Origin: Neptuniibacter sp. UBA6509
GTDB taxonomy: Bacteria > Pseudomonadota > Gammaproteobacteria > Pseudomonadales > Balneatricaceae
NCBI GenBank assembly: GCA_002435145.1
Contig: DJLT01000132.1
Location: forward strand, 1 to 63,154
DNA: 63,154 bases
Direction of reading: 5' to 3'
Shown: positions 1 to 9,707 of the stretch, piece after piece
Layout of the letters: every line of letters starts with the position of its first letter
Position numbering within the stretch: the stretch's first letter is position 1
Notes under the pieces: generated by a model
The model's input: the letters and a program-made list of their open reading frames with translations, nothing else
What the model was told of the DNA's origin: nothing
Databases searched by the model: none
Made by a program: the position numbers and the translations under genes

Positions 1-12
1 TAAAAACATCCA

Positions 13-1536
13 TTATGTTAATAGGTCAGGCTCTTCATCTTTAGACTGTTCTGGGCAGTGGTAGCTTTTACTGATGGTTCCGTCAGGAAAAACGGACTCC
101 AAGTGTATGTCAAAACCCCACAGCCTGTGAATGTGACGCAGAACTTCGGAGGATGTTTCACTCAATGGTTGCTTGTTATGGATAAAATGCCTGAGTGTTA
201 AACTGCGGTCTCCGCGAACATCAACATTAAAAATTTGAATATTAGGTTCTCTGTTACCTAAATTATATTGTGCGGCTAGGTCTTCTCTTATTTGTCGATA
301 GCCTGATTCGTTATGGATAGCAGTGACGGCTAAATTGGCTTTTTCAGAGTTATCCATAATAGTGAACAGGTGTAACTCTCTTATTAAGTGGGGTGAGAGA
401 TACTGCAAGATAAAGCTTTCATCCTTGTAGTTCCGCATAGCGTAATCGAGTGTTTTCTTCCAATCGCTCCCAGCTATTTCAGGAAACCATTCACGATCTT
501 CTTCAGTTGGGTTTTCGCATATACGTTTAATATCTTGCATCATGTTATAACCCAGCGTGTAAGGGTTAATACCATTGAAATAAGGACTATCGAAGGGAGG
601 TTGGTATACGACACTGGTATGGGAGTGAAGGAACTCCATCATAAAACCCTCAGAAGCTAGCCCTTCATTGTGAAGCTGATGCAGTAAAGTGTAATGCCAA
701 AAGCAGGCCCAACCCTCGTTCATGACTTGGGTTTGTTTTTGAGGGTAAAAATATTGTGCAACTTTACGGACTATACGTACTATCTCGCGCTGCCATGGTT
801 CTAAAAGGGGGGCGTTTTTTTCAATAAAGTAAAGGATGTTTTCTTCGGGTTCTTTGGGGAAGTGAGGAGCTTCTTGATTACTTTCTTCCTCTTTTTTGGG
901 GATTGTATTCCACAAATCATTTATATGACGCTGGATATATTCCTCGCGTGCTTGTTGCCTCTCTTTCTCTTCATCGGTGGTTAAAGGTTGAGGACGCATA
1001 TAGCGGTTAACGCCGTAGTTCATTAAGGCGTGGCAAGAGTCGAGTAACTCCTCAACGGCATCGACACCGTATCGTTCTTCGCAGTGGCTGATATAGCTTT
1101 TAGCGAAAAGAAGGTAGTCTATAATCGCTGAAGCATCGGTCCATGTTTTAAAGAGATAGTTGCCTTTGAAAAATGAGTTATGGCCATAGCAGGCATGGGC
1201 AATAACGAGCGCTTGCATCGTAATGGTATTTTCTTCCATTAAATAGGAGATGCAGGGATCAGAATTGATCACGATTTCGTAGGCCAAGCCCATACGGCCG
1301 CGTTTGTAGTTCTGGTGCGTTTCTACAAACTGCTTGCCGAATGACCAGTGGTTGTAGTTCAGCGGCATCCCGATGGAAGCATATGCATCCATCATCTGTT
1401 CCGACGTAATGACTTCAATTTGGTTGGGGTAAGTATCTAAACCAAATTCAGCGGCTATTCTTCCGATCTCTTTATCGTATTCAGCAATAAGGTCAAAGGT
1501 CCATTCGGAACCTGTAGATATAGGCTTTTTTTTCAT
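13..1536 (-). CDS. spoVR: SpoVR family protein
   Basis: A 507-residue member of the SpoVR/YcgB family, cytoplasmic proteins of unknown biochemical activity that accompany PrkA kinase and YeaH in many proteobacteria; the name comes from a Bacillus sporulation gene. The N-terminal core (about residues 10-190) contains the family-typical HWSFGK stretch near residue 63 and an [10 protein letters not shown] motif near 113; full length for the family. It is the last gene of the prkA-yeaH-spoVR operon, and its ATG overlaps the yeaH stop codon by four bases (ATGA), which suggests translational coupling. Expression in starvation or stationary phase is known for homologues and is only inferred here. 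Confidence 0.93.
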   Translation of the reverse strand: MKKKPISTGSEWTFDLIAEYDKEIGRIAAEFGLDTYPNQIEVITSEQMMDAYASIGMPLNYNHWSFGKQFVETHQNYKRGRMGLAYEIVINSDPCISYLMEENTITMQALVIAHACYGHNSFFKGNYLFKTWTDASAIIDYLLFAKSYISHCEERYGVDAVEELLDSCHALMNYGVNRYMRPQPLTTDEEKERQQAREEYIQRHINDLWNTIPKKEEESNQEAPHFPKEPEENILYFIEKNAPLLEPWQREIVRIVRKVAQYFYPQKQTQVMNEGWACFWHYTLLHQLHNEGLASEGFMMEFLHSHTSVVYQPPFDSPYFNGINPYTLGYNMMQDIKRICENPTEEDREWFPEIAGSDWKKTLDYAMRNYKDESFILQYLSPHLIRELHLFTIMDNSEKANLAVTAIHNESGYRQIREDLAAQYNLGNREPNIQIFNVDVRGDRSLTLRHFIHNKQPLSETSSEVLRHIHRLWGFDIHLESVFPDGTISKSYHCPEQSKDEEPDLLT

Positions 1537-2819
1537 GCAGCCCCCTCAATTTTCTTCTCGAATAAGCTACGAAAAACGGGAAAGATATCGGCGGGTGTTT
1601 TAATCTGCTGCATTGCAAAGCATTCGGGCCATGCTGAGGTGAGTTTTTCATACTCATACCAGAGGTTCTGGTGAGCACCTGTGGTTATCTCTACATAAGC
1701 AAAATATTGAACCTGTTTTAGTATATTTTCACTTAATACTTGAGAGCATTTTGTAGAATCCCCATCCCAATTGTCTCCGTCAGAGGCTTGTGCAATGTAA
1801 ATGTTCCAATCTGAAGGTGAGTATCGTTTCTCTATGATCTCAGAGGAAAGGTCTAATGCACTGGAAACGATCGTACCACCAGTTTCTCGCGAATAGAAAA
1901 ACTCCTCTTCGTCTACCTCTTTTGCATGGGTATGGTGGCGGACAAAGACAACTTCAATCTGTTTGTAATTTCGTTTTAGAAAAAGATAGAGCAAGATAAA
2001 GAAGCGTTTGGCCATATCTTTAATGCTTTGTGTCATTGAGCCAGAAACATCCATGAGACAAAACATAACCGCTTTACTTGAAGGTACAGGGACTTTGATA
2101 AGATTGTTATATTTAATATCAAAGTCATCTAAGAAGGGGACTCGTTTTAGCTTTTTGGTTAACGAATCGATCTCCTCTTTCAACTGGTTTATTTGTTTTT
2201 CAATCTGTTCATTAGGGAGTAGGGGTTCTAATTCTGAAATCTCTTGTTTCAGCGCGCGAATCTTACGTCTATCTTTACCTGTTAGAGCGATTCGGCGTGC
2301 GTGTGCTGCTTTAAGCGAGCGAACGATATGTATTTTATCTGGGCTGCCAGCATTGGTGAAACCGGCTCTGCGTGTTTCATATTGAACGGTATTATTGAGC
2401 TGTTTTTTGACAAGGTATGGGAGCTCTAACCCATCAAACATAAAATCTAAAAACTCCTCTTGGTTGATTTGAAAGGTGAATTCATCTTCTCCCTCACCTT
2501 GATTACTTGCTTTACCTTCCCCAGGGCCACCACCTGAACCGCCCTGAGGGCGCTGGAATTCATCCCCTACAACAAACTCTTTGTTACCCGGGAATACCTT
2601 ATTTCGAATACCTCCTTCTCCGTGGTGAAAGACGGGTTCTGAAATATCTCTTCTAGGGATGGTTACATTGCCGCCCTGTTCAATGTCTTGAATTGAACGG
2701 TTATTGACGGCATCTTCTACGGCATCTTTAATATGCTTTTTATAGCGGCGTAGAAACCTTTGGCGGTTAACCGTACTCTTGTTCTTTGAGTTAAGGCGAC
2801 GATCGATGATGTAACTCAT
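1533..2819 (-). CDS. yeaH: YeaH/YhbH family protein (DUF444), VWA-like
   Basis: About 428 residues of the DUF444 family, partner of the PrkA kinase. A von Willebrand A-like half is visible: the MIDAS-type signature DVSGSM lies in the C-terminal half, after a glycine-rich, low-complexity linker ([10 protein letters not shown]) and a charged coiled segment. I chose the ATG at 2819, which gives the family N-terminus [15 protein letters not shown] and has a GGGGA Shine-Dalgarno upstream; a longer reading frame reaches 2876 but adds non-conserved residues. Second gene of the operon, between prkA and spoVR. The molecular role is not established in the family. Confidence 0.93.
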   Translation of the reverse strand: MSYIIDRRLNSKNKSTVNRQRFLRRYKKHIKDAVEDAVNNRSIQDIEQGGNVTIPRRDISEPVFHHGEGGIRNKVFPGNKEFVVGDEFQRPQGGSGGGPGEGKASNQGEGEDEFTFQINQEEFLDFMFDGLELPYLVKKQLNNTVQYETRRAGFTNAGSPDKIHIVRSLKAAHARRIALTGKDRRKIRALKQEISELEPLLPNEQIEKQINQLKEEIDSLTKKLKRVPFLDDFDIKYNNLIKVPVPSSKAVMFCLMDVSGSMTQSIKDMAKRFFILLYLFLKRNYKQIEVVFVRHHTHAKEVDEEEFFYSRETGGTIVSSALDLSSEIIEKRYSPSDWNIYIAQASDGDNWDGDSTKCSQVLSENILKQVQYFAYVEITTGAHQNLWYEYEKLTSAWPECFAMQQIKTPADIFPVFRSLFEKKIEGAA

Positions 2820-2908
2820 ACTTCTATCCCCAAGACGGCTGATAAAATGCCTGAATATAAAAATTGGGCAGGCCATTGCCCAATTGAATGTCTTATATAT
2901 TCATCTCG

Positions 2909-4831
2909 TTATTGCGACTTTCTTACGCGTATATACCATTCCGATAATAAACGGACTTGTTTTTCTGTGTAGCCACGTTTAATCATGCGTTTAACAAACT
3001 CACCATGTTTATTTTGCTCATCACTTGATCCTTTGGCATTGAAAGAGATCACTGGAAGCAGATCTTCTGTATTCGAGAACATTTTCTTCTCGATAACTGA
3101 GCGCATTTTTTCATACCCCATCCAAGAGGGGTTTTGCCCGTTATTATTGGCTCTAGCACGTAGTACAAAATTGACTATCTCATGACGGAAGTCTTTGGGG
3201 TTACTAATTCCTGCGGGTTTCTCAATTTTTTCGAGTTCTTCGTTAATGGCCTGTCTATCAAGAATATCACCGGTTTCAGGGTCTCGGTATTCTTGATCTT
3301 GAATCCAAAAATCTGCATATGTGACATAACGATCAAATATGTTCTGGCCGTACTCTGAGTAGGATTCCAAATAGGCGGTTTGTACCTCTTTTCCTAGGAA
3401 TTCAATGTATTTAGGTGCAATAAACTCTTTTAAGAATCCAAGGTAGCGTTCTTGTGTTTCTGCTGGAAATTGCTGTTGTTCTATCTCTTTTTCAAGTACA
3501 TAGAGAAGGTGCACAGGGTTTGCGGCAACTTCAGATGGATCAAAGTTGAATACTTTAGAGAGAATTTTGAAGGCGAAACGTGTGGATAGCCCATTCATCG
3601 CTTCATCAACGCCAGCAGAATCTTTATATTCCTGCATCGATTTGGCTTTAGGGTCAGTATCTTTTAAATTTTCCCCGTCATAAACTCGCATTTTTGAAAA
3701 GAGACTTGAGTTTTCAGGCTCTTTCATACGCGATAAAACGGTAAACTGTGCCAACATATTGAGCGTGTCTGGTGCACAGGGTGAATGATTCAATGAACTG
3801 TTTTCTAAAAGTTTTTCGTAAATATGAATCTCTTCAGTAACACGGCAGCAGTAGGGGACTTTGACGATATAAATACGGTCAATAAATGCTTCATTGGTTT
3901 TATTGTTTTTAAATGTTTGCCACTCTGATTCATTCGAGTGCGCTAGGAGTATGCCGTCATATGGGATCGCTCCCATTCCTTCGGTACTATTATAGTTTCC
4001 TTCCTGAGTTGCCGTTAAAAGTGGATGTAGCACTTTAATGGGTGCTTTAAACATCTCAACAAACTCCATCATTCCCTGATTTGCGCGGCATAGCGCACCA
4101 GAGAAACTGTATGCATCAGGGTCATGCTGAGGAAAATCTTCGAGCTTTCTGATATCAACTTTACCCACCAAGCTTGAGATGTCTTGGTTGTTCTCATCGC
4201 CGGGCTCTGTTTTGGCAATTGCGATCTGATCAAGGATCGAAGGGTATAGTTTTACGACACGGAATTTTGAGAGATCCCCACCGTATTCATGCAGTCTTTT
4301 TACCGCCCAAGGGGACATGATGCCTTTGATATAGCGCTTTGGGATGCCATATTCTTGTTCTAATATCTCGCCATCTTCTTCAGGTTTGAACAAACCTAAG
4401 GGTGATTCAAATACAGGTGAATCCTTAATGGCGTAAAACGGAATATTCTGCATTAGATATTTTAAACGCTCAGCCAGCGAGGATTTACCACCGCCAACAG
4501 GGCCTAATAAATAGAGTATTTGTTTGCGTTCCTCTAAGCCTTGAGCTGCATGCTTAAAGTAGGAAACAATATTCTCTATGGCTTCTTCCATACCATAGAA
4601 TTCACTAAAAGCAGGGTAACGCTTGATTAACTTATTCGAGAAGATACGACTGAGTCTAGGATCTGATGCGGTGTCGACCATCTCGGGTTCACCAATGGCT
4701 TTTAGCATTCGTTCAGAGGCATCCGCATAAATTGTTGGATCTTCTTTACAAAGCTGGAGGTACTCGTCCAAGCTATATTCTTCTTGCTGTACAGAATCAT
4801 AGCGGGCTTTATAATGGTCAAAGATACTCAT
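2909..4831 (-). CDS. prkA: PrkA family serine protein kinase / AAA+ protein
   Basis: About 640 residues, the usual length of PrkA/YeaG. The N-terminal AAA+ core has a Walker A motif GPVGGGKS at residues 110-117, and the C-terminal half matches the PrkA-specific kinase-like region. Family members are linked to nitrogen starvation and stationary-phase adaptation in enterics and to sporulation in Bacillus; both Ser kinase and protease activities have been proposed. I start at the ATG at 4831 because an AAGGTG Shine-Dalgarno sits eight bases upstream; a GTG at 4840 lies inside that ribosome site. First gene of the prkA-yeaH-spoVR operon; its promoter should lie in the 190 bp between it and the E2 gene. 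Confidence 0.95.
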   Translation of the reverse strand: MSIFDHYKARYDSVQQEEYSLDEYLQLCKEDPTIYADASERMLKAIGEPEMVDTASDPRLSRIFSNKLIKRYPAFSEFYGMEEAIENIVSYFKHAAQGLEERKQILYLLGPVGGGKSSLAERLKYLMQNIPFYAIKDSPVFESPLGLFKPEEDGEILEQEYGIPKRYIKGIMSPWAVKRLHEYGGDLSKFRVVKLYPSILDQIAIAKTEPGDENNQDISSLVGKVDIRKLEDFPQHDPDAYSFSGALCRANQGMMEFVEMFKAPIKVLHPLLTATQEGNYNSTEGMGAIPYDGILLAHSNESEWQTFKNNKTNEAFIDRIYIVKVPYCCRVTEEIHIYEKLLENSSLNHSPCAPDTLNMLAQFTVLSRMKEPENSSLFSKMRVYDGENLKDTDPKAKSMQEYKDSAGVDEAMNGLSTRFAFKILSKVFNFDPSEVAANPVHLLYVLEKEIEQQQFPAETQERYLGFLKEFIAPKYIEFLGKEVQTAYLESYSEYGQNIFDRYVTYADFWIQDQEYRDPETGDILDRQAINEELEKIEKPAGISNPKDFRHEIVNFVLRARANNNGQNPSWMGYEKMRSVIEKKMFSNTEDLLPVISFNAKGSSDEQNKHGEFVKRMIKRGYTEKQVRLLSEWYIRVRKSQ

Positions 4832-4931
4832 AGATGTCACCTTTTTGCAGCCTAGTGTTGCTATGGACTAAAGACTGTTTCGATCAAAAGTTTCTAGTAA
4901 AAAATATTCAGCCTATATTGTCAGTGTAGTT

Positions 4932-4948
4932 CAGAATTTTTAATTCTG
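4932..4948 (-). other. 7-bp perfect hairpin between E2 gene and prkA
   Basis: CAGAATT and AATTCTG form a perfect 7-bp inverted repeat with a 3-base loop, about 75 bases past the E2 stop codon and 100 bases before prkA. It has no clear U-tract, so it may be a weak terminator of the upstream operon or part of the prkA control region. Confidence 0.3.
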
Positions 4949-5021
4949 GCGGCTTAATGTTATTTCTTTGATTAATTTTTTCTCAAAATGTCTTTATAAA
5001 AAAGCCTTTTTAATTAAAGGG

Positions 5022-6158
5022 TTATATGGACTGTTTTTTTAAATCTTCAATTATTGTCATTAAAAAACGTGAAGCTTCCCCGCCTGTTAATGCCCGATGA
5101 TCAAAGCTAAGAGAGAGAGGAAGTATTTGTTGTATCTCTATACGGTCGTCAATGACGCAGGCTTCTTTACGGATGACGCCCGCACCTAAAATAGCTACCT
5201 GAGGTGGTACGATAATAGGATTGGCATAGCGGCCAGTCATAGTTCCAAAATTACTCAGAGTTATGGTTGATCCCTGCAGCTCTTTTGCTGGAATTGTGCG
5301 TTTTTTTACATCACTCCTTAGGAGGTCCAAGCCGGCCCTTAGGTCCGCCTGAGTTCGATTACCTATATCTCTTAGGACGGGTACAAAAAGCCCTTGTTCA
5401 GTATCAACCGCCACACCTAAATCGATTCTGCTATGTATTCGTCTACTCAAAGATTCTCCATCAAACCAGGCATTGAAAGAGGGTTGGATTTTGCAGCCTT
5501 CCGCAATGGCATGTATGAGTCGTATAGTCACGTCTGTCCCTTCGGGCCAGGCGTTGATATTAGCATCCTCGTTAATGGTGACCGGTACGACTTCTGAATG
5601 GGATTTAATCATCGCCAAGGCCATGTGTTTTCGAACACCGCGTAAAGGCTCTGCTTTACCATGGGCTTGTTCCAATTTTGCAGCTTTCTCAATATCAGCC
5701 GGTGTGATGTGCCCATCATGTCCACTGCCTTTGATATGTGACAGTTCAATGTTTAAACGTTTAGCTAAAGCTCTAACTGCGGGTGTGGCTCGGCTAGATG
5801 AACGGTTGAGGGCTTGAGTTGAACGTGTACTGGGTGCTGCTCCAATAATAAATTCGTCGCTACTGCCGTTGCCTTTTGCAGCTTGGGGTATCTCTCCTAC
5901 TACTGTGCCAGAATCTTGATCATCATTGCCTTCAAACTCGAGAAGAGGCTCGCCTGTATGGATTGTTTCACCGGGTTGGCCGAATAAATGAGCCACTTTA
6001 CCTTGCTGGGGGGAGGGTACTTCGATTATGGCTTTTGCAGTTTCTACTGATACAAGAGGCTGGTCTAAATCAACAGTATCACCTTCATTCACATGCCATT
6101 CTAGTATCTCTGCTTCAGGTAAACCTTCACCTAAATCGGGTAATTTGAAATATTTCAT
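5022..6158 (-). CDS. bkdB: Branched-chain 2-oxoacid dehydrogenase E2 (dihydrolipoamide acyltransferase)
   Basis: 378 residues with the E2 domain order: one lipoyl domain (residues 1-76, lipoyl lysine in ETAKA at K42), a peripheral-subunit-binding domain (about 118-155, TPAVRALAKRLN) and the catalytic acyltransferase domain (about 165-378). It would accept branched acyl groups from E1 and pass them to CoA. The usual catalytic DHRxxDG motif reads DHRALTGG here (H354, with Thr358 where Asp is usual), a visible departure. Its ATG overlaps the E1beta stop by four bases. Assignment to branched-chain rather than pyruvate dehydrogenase rests mainly on the amino-acid dehydrogenase heading the operon. 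No lipoamide dehydrogenase (E3) gene is present nearby. Confidence 0.85.
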   Translation of the reverse strand: MKYFKLPDLGEGLPEAEILEWHVNEGDTVDLDQPLVSVETAKAIIEVPSPQQGKVAHLFGQPGETIHTGEPLLEFEGNDDQDSGTVVGEIPQAAKGNGSSDEFIIGAAPSTRSTQALNRSSSRATPAVRALAKRLNIELSHIKGSGHDGHITPADIEKAAKLEQAHGKAEPLRGVRKHMALAMIKSHSEVVPVTINEDANINAWPEGTDVTIRLIHAIAEGCKIQPSFNAWFDGESLSRRIHSRIDLGVAVDTEQGLFVPVLRDIGNRTQADLRAGLDLLRSDVKKRTIPAKELQGSTITLSNFGTMTGRYANPIIVPPQVAILGAGVIRKEACVIDDRIEIQQILPLSLSFDHRALTGGEASRFLMTIIEDLKKQSI

Positions 6159-7138
6159 ACAAACTCCATTGTTTGGGTGACTGCATCTATAATATCTTGG
6201 CTGTTTGGAAGGTAATGATTTTCTAAGCGGAAATAGGGCATTATGGTGTCGTAGCCAGTCACACGTGCGATAGGCGCTTGAAGGTCAAGTAGTGCATTTT
6301 CGGCGACAGACGCTGAAATATCTGCGCCCACGCCGCCACTACGAGCGGCCTCATGAATAATGACTAAGCGCCCTGTTTTCTTAACAGAAGATAGGATTGT
6401 TTCCATATCAAGGGGATTTACGCTGGCAACATCGATAACTTCGCACTTGATATTACTGTCTGCCAGAGCCTCCGCTGCAGCAAGGGTTTCGCTGATCATT
6501 GCTCCCCAGCTGACGAGTGTGATATCGCTACCCTCCTTAAGGGTGAAGCAGCGTCCTATAGGAAGAGCAATGGCATTGTCATCTATCTCTTGTTGCTGAC
6601 TGCGGTAGATCCGTTTTGGCTCTAAAAATATGACTGGATCAGGGTCGCGTATAGCGGCTAATAGTAAACCGTATGCACGGGCAGGGGAGGAGGGAATTAC
6701 AACTTTGAGTCCGGGTATATGGGCCAGTAATGCTTCAGTACTTTCGGAATGATGTTCTGGCGCGTGAATACCTCCGCCAAACGGTGCACGAATGACGAGT
6801 GGGCAGCTTAAACGGCCGCGAGTACGGTTTCTGATTCGAGCCGCGTGACAGATGATCTGCTCTAATGCTGGAAAGATGAAGCCCATAAACTGGATTTCAG
6901 CGATAGGTTTCAAGCCCTGGCTTGCCATGCCTATACTCAGCCCTGCAATCATGGTTTCGGCTAAAGGAGTATCCATGACACGTTTAACGCCAAATTCATC
7001 TCTTAGGTTATCGGTGGCTCTAAAGACTCCACCGTTGACGCCTATATCTTCACCTAAGGTAATAATTTCTTCATCACGGCGCATCTCAGAAGCGAGTGCA
7101 AGATTAACCGCTTCAAGTAAACAGACGTTATGTTTCAT
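6155..7138 (-). CDS. bkdA2: 2-oxoacid dehydrogenase E1 component, beta subunit
   Basis: 327 residues, full length for the E1-beta family of branched-chain/pyruvate dehydrogenases. Visible family features are the N-terminal GEDIGVNGGVFRAT segment, the central IRAPFGGGIHAPEHHSES region and the C-terminal transketolase domain ending near RVTGYDTIMPYF. With the alpha subunit it forms the thiamine-diphosphate-dependent decarboxylase acting on 2-oxoacids. It overlaps the genes on both sides by four bases (ATGA at each junction), so the three subunits are very likely translated as a coupled set. Confidence 0.9.
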   Translation of the reverse strand: MKHNVCLLEAVNLALASEMRRDEEIITLGEDIGVNGGVFRATDNLRDEFGVKRVMDTPLAETMIAGLSIGMASQGLKPIAEIQFMGFIFPALEQIICHAARIRNRTRGRLSCPLVIRAPFGGGIHAPEHHSESTEALLAHIPGLKVVIPSSPARAYGLLLAAIRDPDPVIFLEPKRIYRSQQQEIDDNAIALPIGRCFTLKEGSDITLVSWGAMISETLAAAEALADSNIKCEVIDVASVNPLDMETILSSVKKTGRLVIIHEAARSGGVGADISASVAENALLDLQAPIARVTGYDTIMPYFRLENHYLPNSQDIIDAVTQTMEFV

Positions 7139-8220
7139 GACGACTCCCCTTCTTGATAGTGGCTCCCTCCAGTCATCGCACGAACTTCAGCCCAATCTCG
7201 CTGTTCTTGTAATTGCTCTGTAGGTTCGAAGTACAGATAATCAAACATACTGCTAACAGGTTGAGGCGGCATCGCAACATATTTATCAGCTGCGGTTTGC
7301 ACCAGTGTGCTGATCTTTTCATGCAAGGCTTGTTCTTTTGATTCATCCCATAACTGTTGGGACACTAAATAATTACGTAGTCGTTTTAGCGGCTCTTTTT
7401 CCCATGCGACTTTAAGCTCATCGCTAGGGCGATAACGGGTCGCATCATCTGCGGTTGTGTGGTCACTTAAACGATAACTGATCGCTTCAATCAGGGTTGC
7501 CCCTTTACCTTCATAAGCGCGGTTGAGTGCTTGTTGTACTGCTTGCTGCATAGCAATAGGGTCATTACCATCGACCTGCATACTGGGGATGCCTGCCGCT
7601 AGTCCTTTGTCAGCTAACTGAGCGGCGGCTGATTGAATATGACGCGGTACTGATATGGCCCATTGGTTATTATTGATAATAAAGACCACGGGTAGCTGCC
7701 ACACGCCTGCAACGTTCAGTGCTTCCATAAAATCACCTTTGGAGGTGCCGCCGTCTCCAATGAGTGTCACTGCTGCTCGTTTTTGGTTGCGAATTTTAAA
7801 TGCTGAAGCTACGCCACAGGCATGCAAACTTTGAGTTGCAATAGGTACCGCGTTTGGAAAATCCTGTTGCATTTTTTCGGCTGCATTACCTCGTTCATCT
7901 CCTCCCCAGTAGAGCAGAACCTCCTCAAGAGGAACGCCTCTCGTTATTTGACAAGCATGATTGCGATAGTAGGGCACGAGTACATCATTTTTTTGCATAG
8001 CTAAGGCTGTGGGGACATCAATAGCTTCAGATCCTAGAAGGGAAGCGTAGGTACCTAATTGCCCTGTTCGCTGAAGTGCAATTGCTTTTGTATCAAATTG
8101 ACGCGAAAGCACCATGAAGTGATAGCAGCGTAATAACCAGTCAGACGTGCAAGTGTTGGGCAAGTCTTGCGTCTTGTTTCCTTCAGGATCAAGGTACTGA
8201 AGTGGGTGAATGCTAGTCAT
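7135..8220 (-). CDS. bkdA1: 2-oxoacid dehydrogenase E1 component, alpha subunit
   Basis: 361 residues of the thiamine-diphosphate-binding E1-alpha family. The cofactor motif is intact: GDGGTSKGDF followed about 27 residues later by NNNQWAIS. The C-terminal third has the family DHTTADDATRYR loop that is phosphorylated in mitochondrial homologues. It begins 32 bp after the amino-acid dehydrogenase stop and overlaps the E1-beta start. Together they fit a pathway in which leucine, valine and isoleucine are deaminated and then oxidatively decarboxylated to branched acyl-CoA. Confidence 0.9.
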   Translation of the reverse strand: MTSIHPLQYLDPEGNKTQDLPNTCTSDWLLRCYHFMVLSRQFDTKAIALQRTGQLGTYASLLGSEAIDVPTALAMQKNDVLVPYYRNHACQITRGVPLEEVLLYWGGDERGNAAEKMQQDFPNAVPIATQSLHACGVASAFKIRNQKRAAVTLIGDGGTSKGDFMEALNVAGVWQLPVVFIINNNQWAISVPRHIQSAAAQLADKGLAAGIPSMQVDGNDPIAMQQAVQQALNRAYEGKGATLIEAISYRLSDHTTADDATRYRPSDELKVAWEKEPLKRLRNYLVSQQLWDESKEQALHEKISTLVQTAADKYVAMPPQPVSSMFDYLYFEPTEQLQEQRDWAEVRAMTGGSHYQEGESS

Positions 8221-8252
8221 TTTTTGCCTCCTGCCGTTGCCTAATTTACTGA

Positions 8253-9296
8253 TTAGGCGACAGAGTGAATTTCTTCAGATGCGTTGATAATCGCTTCTGC
8301 TTTTTCGTTAGCTATCCTGTGAATACTGTGTTCGCTGCGCTCTGAATCTCTATAGATTTGATGTAAAGATGGGCCAATCTGTAGGATCTTATGGTGTATA
8401 GCGGCTATTGATTTCTGTGCGTGCTGTAAGGATACAAATATGAGCCCGCCGGAATTAATTAGGTAATCTGGAGCGTATAAAATGCCGCGCTCTGAAAGCA
8501 GATCGCCATGTCGCTCTTTCTCTAATTGGTTGTTGGCCGATCCCGCTACAATAGAAACTTGTAGTTGTTTGATCGTGTCTGTATTTAGAATGGCGCCTAA
8601 ACCACAAGGGCAGAAAATATCTGCAGGAGTGTTGTAAATCTCTTCAGGCTCTACAGATTTTGCTGAGAAATGCTCTTTACATAGTTGAATTTTACTTGGG
8701 TCTATATCAGTCACGGTTAAGCGTGCGCCCGCTTGATGGAGTAACCTGGCAACTTCATAACCTACATGACCTAATCCTTGAATACTGACATGAAGGCCGG
8801 TTAGATCTTTTCTTCGTAGTTTGAATTCAACCGAAGCTTTAATACCTTCAAAGACTCCAAGTGCGGTATAGGGGGATGGATCTCCACTGGTACTTGTGCA
8901 GGTTACCCAATGGGTGCTTTTCTTGATTTGGTCCATATCAGTGACTTGGGTTCCGCTGTCCATTGCGGTGATATATTCCCCATTTAAGATATTGATATAT
9001 GCTCCAAAACTGCGCATTAATGCGGCTCGATCAAAAGGCTGATTTGGAACGATGACAACTGCTTTTCCTCCACCATGGGGGAGGCCTGCGAGAGCTGCTT
9101 TATAGCTCATACCTTGAGCCAGCCTTATAGCATCAGTTATTGCATCGGCATCGTCAGTGTAAGGAATAAACCGACAGCCACCGATGGCTGGACCGCGAAC
9201 CGTAGAATGAATAGCCACGATGGCTTTTAGTTTGGTTTCGGCATCGTTAAAAAAGTGTAAGCGTTGCGTTGCATAGCTTTCCATCTGTTTAAACAT
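8253..9296 (-). CDS. Leu/Val/Phe-type amino acid dehydrogenase
   Basis: About 347 residues of the Glu/Leu/Phe/Val dehydrogenase superfamily, closest in pattern to leucine dehydrogenase: GPAIGGCRF and LAGLPHGGGKAVV (catalytic lysine region), AMDSGTQV, and a C-terminal Rossmann domain with GLGHVGYEVA. It would catalyse NAD-dependent oxidative deamination of branched-chain amino acids to 2-oxoacids, feeding the dehydrogenase encoded directly downstream. I start at the ATG at 9296 (MFKQMESYATQ) because GGAGG stands eight bases upstream; a reading frame extending to 9356 adds 20 non-conserved residues with no better ribosome site. First gene of the four-gene operon. Confidence 0.9.
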   Translation of the reverse strand: MFKQMESYATQRLHFFNDAETKLKAIVAIHSTVRGPAIGGCRFIPYTDDADAITDAIRLAQGMSYKAALAGLPHGGGKAVVIVPNQPFDRAALMRSFGAYINILNGEYITAMDSGTQVTDMDQIKKSTHWVTCTSTSGDPSPYTALGVFEGIKASVEFKLRRKDLTGLHVSIQGLGHVGYEVARLLHQAGARLTVTDIDPSKIQLCKEHFSAKSVEPEEIYNTPADIFCPCGLGAILNTDTIKQLQVSIVAGSANNQLEKERHGDLLSERGILYAPDYLINSGGLIFVSLQHAQKSIAAIHHKILQIGPSLHQIYRDSERSEHSIHRIANEKAEAIINASEEIHSVA

Positions 9297-9707
9297 CACG
9301 GGGTCCTCCGTTAGTCGACAGGAAAATAGCCTGCTGCGTTCGCTCTTATTCATCATGGGTGGGTCACACTTTGATGATAAAATTGAACACGTTTCTTACT
9401 GGAGAGTTTTATAGGCTCTCTACTTTGGAATAGCACATCTTTAGGCAAAACCCCGAAGAAAAAATTCATTTTTTATCTGTTTTTTTGACTATTTTGATGT
9501 TTTTAGAGGGAGTTATACGCTCAAAAAATTAATTAAATCTTTGAGTTAAATGAAGTTTTGCGCATTTAAATTGGCAGGAAGAAAAAAAGCGGCGTTTTTT
9601 AGGGTATTCTGAATTGAAATAATCGCTTATCTGTATAAATTAAGTCCAATTATGAGTGAATATCGTTATAATCATGAACTAAATCGGTTTAAAGGTTATT
9701 TGGGCAA
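9297..9707. other. Divergent intergenic region
   Basis: 411 bp, strongly AT-rich, between the divergent amino-acid dehydrogenase and L,D-transpeptidase genes. No gene was seen. A perfect TATAAT box at 9667-9672 could be the -10 of the plus-strand gene starting at 9708, but I see no good -35 at the right distance. The promoter of the branched-chain operon must also lie here. Confidence 0.4.

Noticed and set aside
5022-8220. Pyruvate dehydrogenase assignment for the E1/E2 genes
   Set aside because: The E1 and E2 sequences alone do not exclude it, but the amino-acid dehydrogenase at the head of the operon and the two-subunit E1 favour the branched-chain complex.
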